A DNA stretch of 64,000 bases from Gammaproteobacteria bacterium (GTDB lineage: Bacteria > Pseudomonadota > Gammaproteobacteria > Chromatiales > Chromatiaceae): NCBI GenBank assembly GCA_020445405.1, contig JAGRGQ010000001.1:124001-188000 (forward strand), written 5' to 3'. Shown here in pieces: positions 52,667 to 61,200 of the stretch; position 1 is the stretch's first letter; every line of letters begins with the position of its first letter. Under the pieces are notes generated by a model that was given only the letters and a program-made list of their open reading frames with translations, was not told the DNA's origin and ran no database searches. A program made the position numbers and the translations under genes.

Positions 52667-53758
52667 CTACGGGGGCTGGAAGTCAAACCTAATTGCAGAG
52701 CTTCCATCGAATCCCCATAAAGAATCTGACCCGGTTGCCAGTGCAGGTTGGCCGCCCAGATGACCTTTCAGCGTCGACAGGATGATCTCGTCCGTAGTCT
52801 TGTTGGTCTGCAGGTCTATTTTCAGCAGAACACCCGGTACCCTATGGACATTCGAGCAGAATGTTGAAATCCAAAGCCCACCGTCCCAGAGTACCGGTGT
52901 CTTCGGGCTTGCATGCACCGCGCACACAGCTATGGACCTTTTCAATGGTATAGTCGCGGCAACGAGATTGCTGGCAGCATCGATGCGTACCGCAACCGGT
53001 ATAAATTCGCTTCCTGTTTGTTCGCGTTCACCCAAAATCCAGACGGACCCAGCGACGAAACGGAGTCGATCAGATGTATGATGAAGGGCAATGGGTATCT
53101 CGGCGATAACCTTTTTCGAATGTGGATCGATCCGGCGTAATAAATCAACACCATTTCCATGAATGTATTGCCAGATGTCGCCTTCGCCAAAAGAAAAATC
53201 ACCAATCCCCGATGAACCTGTCGTGACCAATTGGGTGTGCACTTGGTTGTCTGATGCGTTGATCCCGGTTACAACGCCTGTTCGGAGGTTATAAGCCCAG
53301 ATCGACCCGTCACCACTGGCAAAAGGACTCCCTGCATCCTCAACGACCGCGATCGTCTGATTGGTGGTTGGATCGATACGAAACAATTCACCGCGGCCGG
53401 TGGATTTTGTCATGCCATCCGAAAGCCATATCGAGTGTTCGTCAACCAATAGATCGGCGATTCCACCGGTCCACGGCCGGGAAAGCTCCGCCACTTGGTA
53501 GGTCTCAGTATTGACTCTTATGTTTTTGTGTCGCCCGAGAGGACTGGGCTCGGTAGCCCAGGCAGATTTGGCAGCAATTTGTACATTTCCCTGACCAGTA
53601 GCAGAGAAGGGCAGAGACACGCGGGTAATCTGTACTTGTCTACCATGCAATGTGTGAATCAGATCCGTCCGGATGGTGCCTGTAGGAGTGGAGGTGCATC
53701 CAGAGAGCAATAATGCACAGTACACAACGGATGAAACAAACGAAGGGTGTTGCGCCAT
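52667..53758 (-). CDS. Lipoprotein with beta-propeller-like repeats, unknown function
   Basis: This is a 363-residue exported protein. The signal peptide ends in a lipobox (CALLLSGC), so it is a probable lipoprotein with the mature Cys at residue about 21. The rest is made of repeats of the type LFRIDPTTNQTIAVVEDAG, LRRIDPHSKKVIAEIPIAL, LLKIDLQTNKTTDEIILST and SIWAYNLRTGVVTGINA. These are typical of YVTN/virginiamycin-B-lyase-like beta-propellers that bind ligands rather than catalyse. I chose the ATG at 53758 since it gives the signal directly; 53794 adds 12 residues. It lies 32 bases after the tiny cysteine-rich gene at the end of the rnf operon, in the same direction, so it may be cotranscribed. 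Confidence 0.7.
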   Translation of the reverse strand: MAQHPSFVSSVVYCALLLSGCTSTPTGTIRTDLIHTLHGRQVQITRVSLPFSATGQGNVQIAAKSAWATEPSPLGRHKNIRVNTETYQVAELSRPWTGGIADLLVDEHSIWLSDGMTKSTGRGELFRIDPTTNQTIAVVEDAGSPFASGDGSIWAYNLRTGVVTGINASDNQVHTQLVTTGSSGIGDFSFGEGDIWQYIHGNGVDLLRRIDPHSKKVIAEIPIALHHTSDRLRFVAGSVWILGEREQTGSEFIPVAVRIDAASNLVAATIPLKRSIAVCAVHASPKTPVLWDGGLWISTFCSNVHRVPGVLLKIDLQTNKTTDEIILSTLKGHLGGQPALATGSDSLWGFDGSSAIRFDFQPP

Positions 53759-53790
53759 ATGTAATGGGTTGCCGTTAAACTTCCAAACGA

Positions 53791-53952
53791 TCAATTAAGA
53801 TCCCGATTTTCACAACCACTGCAACCACTGCAGCGGCTTTTTGGCGGGTCATCATCGGGATCCGGATCGAGCCTACCCAGTAACTGCTGCAAATAGACCC
53901 AGACTCCGCACAGCGCTCCAAGTCCCAGAATGGCGATAAGATAAGTCAGCAT
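53791..53952 (-). CDS. 53-residue membrane-anchored cysteine-rich protein at the end of the rnf operon
   Basis: This small gene is easily missed by size. The product has one N-terminal membrane helix (MLTYLIAILGLGALCGVWVY), a short linker, an acidic patch (DPDPDDDPP), and a C-terminal CSGCSGCENRD with three closely spaced cysteines. It starts 26 bases after the rnfA stop in the same direction, and no other gene fits in that gap. The layout of a membrane helix plus a small thiol cluster recalls NqrM, the maturation factor of the related Na+-NQR, but the motif is different and I cannot claim homology. A role in iron delivery or assembly of Rnf iron-sulfur sites would be a reasonable guess. The ribosome site is weak. 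Confidence 0.65.
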   Translation of the reverse strand: MLTYLIAILGLGALCGVWVYLQQLLGRLDPDPDDDPPKSRCSGCSGCENRDLN

Positions 53953-53978
53953 TGCCGTTAATATCAGTGTGGTTCGAT

Positions 53979-54557
53979 TCAGGTTGCACTGAACAGCCCG
54001 GCGAAACCCATGAAGGCCATCGATAGAATACCGGCAATAATCAGGTTCATCGCGGTTCCCCTGATAAGCGCAGGTACATCCGACAGTTCAACCTCCTCGC
54101 GTATGCCCGCCATCAGCACCAGCGCCAGCGTGAAGCCGGCGCCCGCGCCGAATGCGAACACCAGCCCTTCGGCCAGCCCATAACCGCGGTTGGTGGCGAA
54201 TATGGCAAGACCGAGGATTGCGCAGTTGGTCGTGATCAGCGGCAGAAATATACCCAGTGCCTTGAACAGCGCGGGACTCAGCTTCTTGATCACCATCTCG
54301 ATGAACTGCACCGTGCTTGCGATCACGACGATGAAACTGATCAGTCTGAGATAGGGCGCATAAACCAATACATAGGTGTTCAGAAACCAGCTGCACAGTG
54401 CGGTGATCAGCATCACGAATATCGTCGCCAGTCCCAGGCGGAAGGCGGTATCGAGCCGTCCGGATACACCCAGAAACGGGCACAAGCCGAGAAAATAAGA
54501 GAGCACGAAGTTGTTGATCAGCAATGCGCTGACAAATATCCACAGCAGCTCGTTCAT
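53979..54557 (-). CDS. rnfA: Rnf complex membrane subunit RnfA
   Basis: This 192-residue integral membrane subunit of the Rnf ferredoxin:NAD+ oxidoreductase has six helices. The beginning NELLWIFVSALLINNFVLSYFLGLCPFLGVSG carries a conserved Cys, and TTNCAILGLAIFATNRGYG near residue 110 carries the second. These Cys pairs in RnfA and RnfE hold a membrane iron-sulfur cluster in structures of Rnf/NQR. It overlaps rnfE by four bases. Rnf moves electrons between ferredoxin and NADH coupled to Na+ or H+ flow; here it may run in reverse to make reduced ferredoxin. Confidence 0.96.
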   Translation of the reverse strand: MNELLWIFVSALLINNFVLSYFLGLCPFLGVSGRLDTAFRLGLATIFVMLITALCSWFLNTYVLVYAPYLRLISFIVVIASTVQFIEMVIKKLSPALFKALGIFLPLITTNCAILGLAIFATNRGYGLAEGLVFAFGAGAGFTLALVLMAGIREEVELSDVPALIRGTAMNLIIAGILSMAFMGFAGLFSAT

Positions 54558-55204
54558 TGCGCTTCACTCTCCAGCTGCGTCAGACGCTGTTCGAGCCGTT
54601 GCTTGCGCTCCTTGACCCAGCTGAAAAAGAGCAGCAGAAGACCCAGCGTGAGGAAACCTCCGGGCGGCAGAATCATGATTACCCAGGGTTCGAAATCGGG
54701 TCCGAACAGCGAAAAGCCAAACAGCTTTCCTTCACCAAGTATCTCACGCACCGTTCCCAATGACAGCAGTGCAAACAGAAAGCCGGCAGCCATACCCAGT
54801 GCGTCCATTACGGCCAGGCGCACCGAGTTTCTGGAGGCAAACGCCTCCTGTCTTCCAAGAATCATGCAGTTGACGACGATCAGCGGTATGAACGCACCAA
54901 GCTCTTTATGGATCTTCGGCACCAGCGCCTCGAGCGTGAAATCGGTGACCGTAACGAAGGTGGCGATGATGATGATGTAGGTGGAGATGCGCACCTGTCG
55001 CGGTATCCAGAGGCGCAGCGACGATACCAGGAAACTCGATCCGACCAGCACGAAAAAGGTGGCGGCTCCCATTGCCAATGCGTTCACCGCGGTATTTGTG
55101 ACCGCCAGCATCGGGCACATGCCGAGCACCTGGACGAACACCGGATTGTCGCGCCAGATCCCCTTGATGAACTCCTGATGCAGATCCTCTTTATGCTTCG
55201 CCAT
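54554..55204 (-). CDS. rnfE: Rnf complex membrane subunit RnfE
   Basis: This is a 216-residue membrane subunit, paralogue of RnfA, with six helices. Family marks are FIKGIWRDNPVFVQVLGMCPMLAVTNTAVNALAMG at the start, with one of the cluster Cys, and FIPLIVVNCMILGRQEAFASRN near residue 100 with the other. The C-terminal tail (KERKQRLEQRLTQLESEAQ) is a short charged helix. It lies 3 bases after rnfG and overlaps rnfA, in the usual G-E-A order for part of the operon. Confidence 0.96.
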   Translation of the reverse strand: MAKHKEDLHQEFIKGIWRDNPVFVQVLGMCPMLAVTNTAVNALAMGAATFFVLVGSSFLVSSLRLWIPRQVRISTYIIIIATFVTVTDFTLEALVPKIHKELGAFIPLIVVNCMILGRQEAFASRNSVRLAVMDALGMAAGFLFALLSLGTVREILGEGKLFGFSLFGPDFEPWVIMILPPGGFLTLGLLLLFFSWVKERKQRLEQRLTQLESEAQ

Positions 55205-55207
55205 GGC

Positions 55208-55864
55208 TTACCTCTCTGCCTCCGGCCCGGATGCCTGTTCCAACCGCGGTAACCAGAGCCGATTGGCCTCGTTGATGATGCGCACGACCGCCTTCGATGA
55301 GATGGTGGCGCCGGTGATGGCATCAATATCACTGGCTGCCTTGGGTTTTCCCTTTTTGATCGCACGGATCTCCGGATCGACGGAAAGTGACTCGAAGTTG
55401 GCGACGAACGCCGGGTCCTTATAGATCTTATCGCCCAGGCCGGGAGTCTCGCGACTTTCCAGAATTTCCATGCCGGAGATCTTCCGCTGTTCCGGAATGT
55501 AGCCGTAGAGAAGGCGGATGGTGTCCTGAAAACCGGGACCGGCACCGGGAATGGCGTATCCCACCAGCCTGCCGGACGCGTCGAAGCCGCTAAAGATCGC
55601 CTCATCGCCTTTCTGCACCTGGTCGTTGACGGTCAGCGCCCTGTCCCGGTAGACCAGGCGCTGCATGCTGGTGACACCCGGCAGTACCTTGAATACCGCC
55701 TCCTCCAGCACCTTCGCTTTGTAAGCGGTGATGGTCGGTAGTGTGGTTTCATAGGCGAGCACGATGATCAGACCGGACAGCAGGCCGGCGAAACTGAGTG
55801 TCGCGATCAGTTTCAACGACCCCGGATCACCTTTGCCGACGTGGGTGTTCCGGCTGCTGCTCAT
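55208..55864 (-). CDS. rnfG: Rnf complex FMN-binding subunit RnfG
   Basis: This is a 218-residue subunit with one N-terminal membrane helix (LIATLSFAGLLSGLIIVLAY) and a periplasmic flavin domain. FMN is bound covalently to a threonine in the motif TGATISS near residue 184-190 (Thr187 as acceptor). The upstream segments FDASGRLVGYAIPGAGPGF and ETPGLGDKI belong to the same FMN-binding domain. Flavin attachment needs an ApbE transferase, which is not in the window. It overlaps rnfD by four bases. Confidence 0.96.
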   Translation of the reverse strand: MSSSRNTHVGKGDPGSLKLIATLSFAGLLSGLIIVLAYETTLPTITAYKAKVLEEAVFKVLPGVTSMQRLVYRDRALTVNDQVQKGDEAIFSGFDASGRLVGYAIPGAGPGFQDTIRLLYGYIPEQRKISGMEILESRETPGLGDKIYKDPAFVANFESLSVDPEIRAIKKGKPKAASDIDAITGATISSKAVVRIINEANRLWLPRLEQASGPEAER

Positions 55865-56880
55865 TGGTTCTTGATCCCTTTGCCGAACACGCGAGGCTGG
55901 GTGTAGCGGTCAATCAGCGGCGTGGCGGCATTCATCAACAGAATCGCGTACATGACCCCCTCGGGGAAACCGCCGTAGATCCTGATCAGAATCACCAGCA
56001 GACCGATTCCGACCGCGAATATCCAGGCTCCCCGGGGTGTCAGAGGCGACGTGACTGGATCGGTGGCCATATAGATGGCGCCAAGCAGCAGTCCGCCGGA
56101 GAAGATGGAGAACAGCGGGCCGGGAAATTTAATGGGATCGAGTATATAGAGCACTGCGGAAAACAGCGCCGCAGAACCGAGGATCCCCGCCGGTATCCGC
56201 CAGTCCAGGTCCCGCCGCAACAGCAGGTAGAGGCCGCCGAGCAGCAGCAGCAATCCGCTGGTTTCGCCGATGCAGCCGGAAGTGTTACCGCTGACGAGTG
56301 CCCAGAGTGCGGTTGACTGCTGCTCGAATTTCATCAAACCCAGCGGTGTGGCGGCACTGACGCCGTCATAGGCCGCCTGCATGAACGGGGCGGCCAGATT
56401 ACTTGCACTGATTTGAAAAAAATCCGCCGGTCCCGTCTGCGGGCTCCAGGTGGTCATGGCAATGGGAAAGGTGGCAAGCAGAAACGCGCGGCCGACCAGC
56501 GCCGGATTGAATAGATTCTGGCCCATGCCGCCCCAGATCAGCTTGCCCAGACCGATGGCGGCAGCGCCGCCGATAAAAGCCATCCAGAGGGGCAGGGCAG
56601 GCGGCAGCGTCAGGCCCAGCAGCAGACCCGTGAGCAGCGCGGTATAATCGCTCAAACGTTCGAAACGACTGTCGGCAGGGGAGAATATCCACTCGGTCAA
56701 CATCGCACCGGCGATACTGCAGAGCAGCACCAGCAACGCGCCCAGTCCGAAATACCAGAGTCCCGCGAGGGTGGCCGGCAGCAGCGCCAGCAGCACGTCG
56801 CGCATAGTCTGACCAGTGGTCATGTTCTGCTTCAGTAGTGGTGCTGCCTGCAGCTGCAGCCGTGTCTCTTTCGGTTTCAT
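55861..56880 (-). CDS. rnfD: Rnf complex FMN-binding membrane subunit RnfD
   Basis: This is a 339-residue membrane subunit with eight to ten helices and covalent FMN on a threonine. The attachment motif is SAATPL, with Thr178 following the family SxATPL pattern. SGCIGETSGLLLLLGGLYLLL and TDPVTSPLTPRGAW further on are conserved RnfD segments. I chose the ATG at 56880, which overlaps the rnfC stop (ATGA) and gives the normal start MKPKETRLQLQAAPLLK; reading from 56979 would put 33 extra residues into rnfC. Confidence 0.95.
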   Translation of the reverse strand: MKPKETRLQLQAAPLLKQNMTTGQTMRDVLLALLPATLAGLWYFGLGALLVLLCSIAGAMLTEWIFSPADSRFERLSDYTALLTGLLLGLTLPPALPLWMAFIGGAAAIGLGKLIWGGMGQNLFNPALVGRAFLLATFPIAMTTWSPQTGPADFFQISASNLAAPFMQAAYDGVSAATPLGLMKFEQQSTALWALVSGNTSGCIGETSGLLLLLGGLYLLLRRDLDWRIPAGILGSAALFSAVLYILDPIKFPGPLFSIFSGGLLLGAIYMATDPVTSPLTPRGAWIFAVGIGLLVILIRIYGGFPEGVMYAILLMNAATPLIDRYTQPRVFGKGIKNQ

Positions 56881-58211
56881 ACGACTTTGCCTGCGGATTG
56901 CCGCAGCTGCGATTTCGCGGTACGGATCAGTTGCACTATCGGTATCCCGGAGGGGCAGGAGAAGGTACAGGAACCGCACTCAACGCAATCCATGATCGAA
57001 TAGCGCGGCATCTCCTCGTACAGGCGCGCTCTCGCCAGCCTGGCAAGCCGCGACGGATTGAGAAAATACGGACAGGCCTCCAGACAGCGGCCACAGCGGA
57101 TACAGGCGTACTCGCGGCTCTGGACGGAACGCGGTTTGCGGAATGCGAGAATACCGGAGGTGCCTTTGAGTACCGGCACGTCCAGGCTGGCGACGCTGGT
57201 TCCCATCATCGGTCCACCCATCACCACCTGGGAGACACCCTCCTTCAGTCCGTCACAGAATTTGAGGACTTCCCGCAGCGGCGTACCGAGCGGTACCAGA
57301 AGATTGGAGGGTTGCTCGACGCCGTCGCCGGAAACGGTTACCACCCGCTCAATCAGCGGCATCCCGAATTCAAACCAGTCGGCGACAGCCAGTACGCTGC
57401 CAACATTGTTTACCACCATACCGAGATCCCTGGGCAAGCCGCCAGCCGGAACCTCCCTGCCGAAGATCGACTTGATCAGCATCTTTTCCGCGCCCTGAGG
57501 ATACTTGACGCGCAGAGGCGCCACCTGAATCGGCTGACCGGGTTTGATGTGCCGTCGCAGAATTTCAATAGCGTCCGGTTTATTCGTCTCCACGCCGATA
57601 GTTGCTGATCTGGCACCCAGATTGTGCAGCAGAATCTCTATACCCCGCAGCAGGTCATCAGGCCGTTCCACCATCATGCGGTGGTCATTGGTCAGAAAGG
57701 GTTCACACTCGGCGCCGTTCACCAGCAGATGCTCTATATGCTGGCCTTCGGGGATCGAATATTTGGCATGGGCGGGAAAAGCCGCTCCTCCCATACCGAC
57801 GATTCCGGCGCGCTGAATTTCAGCGACAAACTCCTCGGCGCCCAGCTGCCGCCAGTCACGTGCCGCACGCGGGAACTGCTGGGTGTCGAAAGGATCGGCC
57901 TCGATCACGATCGAGCGTGCGAATACGCCGCCGGGATAGCGGCGGTTGTCGATCGCCCGTACCCAGCCCGCCACCGGACTGTGCAGACTGGTGGAGATAA
58001 ACGCGCCCGGTTCTGCAATAAGTTCTCCCCGGTGTACCCGGGCTCCCACCTCGACCACCGGCTTTGAAGGTGCGCCAAGCTGCTGGTTCAAAGGCATCAC
58101 ATACTCGCGCACGAAGGGCATCCGCTGAATCGGCAGCGACACGGTGGCTTCTTTCGATTCGCGCGGGTGCACGCCATGGGCAAAGCTGAACTTCAGCAGT
58201 TTCGACAGCAC
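56877..58211 (-). CDS. rnfC: Rnf complex NADH-binding iron-sulfur subunit RnfC
   Basis: This 444-residue cytosolic subunit binds NADH and FMN and carries two [4Fe-4S] clusters. The start FAHGVHPRESKEATVSLPIQRMP and the hammerhead-type segment EVGARVHRGELIAEP are family features. AGIVGMGGAAFPAHAKY is the nucleotide-binding loop. The clusters are in CIRCGRCLEACPYFLNP and CVECGSCTFSCPSGIP near residues 365 and 405. It is compact, without the long alanine-rich tail of E. coli RsxC (740 residues). It lies 36 bases after the POR-like gene and overlaps rnfD. Confidence 0.95.
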   Translation of the reverse strand: MLSKLLKFSFAHGVHPRESKEATVSLPIQRMPFVREYVMPLNQQLGAPSKPVVEVGARVHRGELIAEPGAFISTSLHSPVAGWVRAIDNRRYPGGVFARSIVIEADPFDTQQFPRAARDWRQLGAEEFVAEIQRAGIVGMGGAAFPAHAKYSIPEGQHIEHLLVNGAECEPFLTNDHRMMVERPDDLLRGIEILLHNLGARSATIGVETNKPDAIEILRRHIKPGQPIQVAPLRVKYPQGAEKMLIKSIFGREVPAGGLPRDLGMVVNNVGSVLAVADWFEFGMPLIERVVTVSGDGVEQPSNLLVPLGTPLREVLKFCDGLKEGVSQVVMGGPMMGTSVASLDVPVLKGTSGILAFRKPRSVQSREYACIRCGRCLEACPYFLNPSRLARLARARLYEEMPRYSIMDCVECGSCTFSCPSGIPIVQLIRTAKSQLRQSAGKVV

Positions 58212-58247
58212 TTTCAGTTTACTCCCCGGGATTTTCCGCGCTTCCCG

Positions 58248-61200
58248 TCATAGCGGAGCATGTGATTTCCCCTCACTGGTCGCATCGTATCCCGCCATCG
58301 CCATCAACCGCATTCGGATCTCGGAACGCGACTGTTCCAGCAGCTCCCGTTTGAGTTCGCTGATCCGGGCTTCGTAGCTCGATTGCATATTCTCCAGCGC
58401 CGTCCGATGTGCTGCTGCGACATTCTGCTGCGCCTGCTGTTCGACGCGGCGTGTGAACGGCGTCACCAGACCGGCTATTTCCTGCAGGGTCCTCCAGCAC
58501 CGCAGCCGCTCCTCACAAACCGTAACCAGTGGCGCTTTCACCCGGTAGCGGACGGTGGCTGTATGCATACCAGAATCCGGAATGAATGGCTCCTTCCCGG
58601 CACGCGACATCTCCGGAAGGGCCAGGTACTCCGCCAGCGGAAGCGTGTCCGGCGCATCCGCAGGCAGCCGCGAGAGCCATTGGGCGAAGCGACGCTCTCC
58701 CAGCATCCAGTGCGCGGTTGTCACCGGCTGGCCTGATTCGTCCGACAACCAGCCGCTGTCGGGATCAGGATTTTCCGCCAGGCTGAAGCGCGAACCGAAA
58801 ACCCCTTCGGCTCCGGGATCGTAAAGAAACAGTGGAAAGGTCCGCGTCTTCACCGCAAGACGTGCCTGCATGACAGTCTGGTCCGCAGGAAAGCCATGCC
58901 TGCCGGGACTGGGCGCATGGATCTGAATCAGCGCCGGTCCGGGAAAGTTCAATGCGGTCTCGACTGTTGCCGCAAGGTGTTCGGGATAACCTACCGAACA
59001 CTGCGCATTCAGGCTGCTGCGCCAGGCGAGTGTCAGCAGCGCAAGATCCATCCCGGTATCCTGAATGGGAGAGAGCGGCAGTCCGGTGTTCGCACCGGCG
59101 GCAAGTCCAAAGTCGAGTTCCGGGAAGACTATGAACTTGATCGGCAGATTACCCGCCATTATCCCTGACAGCTGCGACAGCCCCCGCCCGGCGAGGAGCG
59201 AGCTGCTGCCGACGACGATGACCGGCGGACAGAGCGCACGTTCCTCCATCGTCAGATCGTCCCAACCCAGATTATCCAGTGTCGACCACAGGCGTGCCGC
59301 ATCGGCCGGGCTCTCCAGCTCCACCCGCGCCTTGCGCATCAACACGAAGCCCTCCAGCGCCTGCTGCAATTGACCCTGCAGCAGACCGGCAGCATATTGT
59401 GCTGCGTCTCCGGTGGTATCCACCGTTACCGGCACGGCGAACGGATTGTCCGGAAAAACGCCGGCCCAGCCTGCGGGCAGGTTGCTGCAGAGCACCAGGC
59501 CCAACCCAGCCCGTCCGAAACCCTGCCGGCCCTCGGCCAGCTGCCATGAAAGATCCCGCAGTTTTTGCGCCAGGCTTACCAGCCGGCGCAATCTCAAAGC
59601 ATCGATCCGGGCATCGATCGTGCCCTCTGTTTCGTTGATGAAGCTGGTCAGGTCGGTCTCTCTGGTATCGACGCTGTCCAGCCCCGTCGCCAGTGCATCC
59701 AGATCATCCGCAGGCAACGCGTCGGCAAGCATCTTCCTGATCAGATTGGACAACTTCTCCCGGACAGCACCCACATCCGCGATAAACGCCGTCATCAGCG
59801 GCTGCTGCCTGGCTACCGCCGTCGCCAGCAGCAGGCGCAGCGCCAGACGCTCTCCCGACCCTGGCTCGGCGCCGTCGCCGGCGCCGAGCGAACAGCGAAA
59901 GCGTTGCGCCATCAGCGCGGCTGCGGGCTTGCCTGGTAAGCTGCCGGCACCGGCCTGCTCCATCGTCGCTTGTGTCGTCTCCGGCAGTTGCTCCCAATTC
60001 TTCCAGTTGCGTTTTGCTTCCGCCGCCAGTTCGCGGGTCTGGTTGCCAAGCGTCATCGCACCCGGTTCACAGTTGCTGACGCAGATGCCGCACCCTTTGC
60101 AGATCGCCGGATTGACGGCCAGGAAAAGAACGGTGCCGCTACCGTTCAATTGGGTTTCGGGCTCCCGGTAAAGTGCATCGGTCAGCGCCATCGGCAGTGT
60201 TCCCAGCGCGCCGACAATTTTCTCCTGAGCCTCGGCCAGCAGCTGTTTGCGGGGTTCCGGCAGGGATTGCTGCAGCATCCAGTCGAACGCGCCATCCAGC
60301 AGCTCACCGGCGGTTACCGGCGCCGCTCCCCGCACCCGGCAGTTGGCGGCCATGCGTTTAGACAAATTGGAAGAGAGCGGACGGAGCGCCTCCATACCGG
60401 TTACGCGCATTCCGGTCTCGAGCAGTGCACCCGGCTCCAATGCAGTGACTCCAACGGCGCCGTCCGGGCAGAGAGTCCAGCAGGCGCCGCAGCCGGTGCA
60501 GGCTTCCGCATCCAGAACCGGCAGTGTCTTACGCAGCCGGTCGAACTGCCTGAAGGCTGCGGAGAGCGGTGGCAGAGCGCCTATTGCCAGATAGGGATCC
60601 GGGGTGAGCCGACTCGATTTACGATCCCGGTAGAGTACTCCGGTCTGGTCCCAGAAACGGGGCAGGCTGTCATAGTTGTCGTCGATGTTTCCCATCCGGT
60701 GCAGCTGCGGAGGGATCATGTCTGCATTGGTCAAGGCATCCGTCGGGAGAGCCGTCAATGTCGCCGGATCGACGCTGATCAGCTGGTCAAATCCCTCTCT
60801 GAAGGCGTGCAGGCGCGCATTCCGGGCATCCTCCGACAAGTCGGATAATACTGTTTCACGGTGGGACAGAAGGCGGCGAAATCCGGTCTCCAGCAGCGCT
60901 CTCTCGAGCAGTATTCCCAATGTGGCCCCCAGAAGCCGCTCCCTGCGCAGACCAGCATCGCCGTCCGCCTTGTGGCTATCCACACAGTAGAGTCGTCCGC
61001 CGCGTCGTTGCAGGCACACTATCAGCTCCGGCGGCAGGCGGATATCATCCGCCCCGGCTTGCTCGAGCAACAGGCAACCCTGCTGATTCAGTTCCAGTCC
61101 CGAGGCGATTGTGTCAATGGCACTGTCGGTGACAATTGCGAGATCGACGGGCAGTCTGTCGCCCGGATCACGCAACTTCCCGGGTGCCCAGATAAACCAG

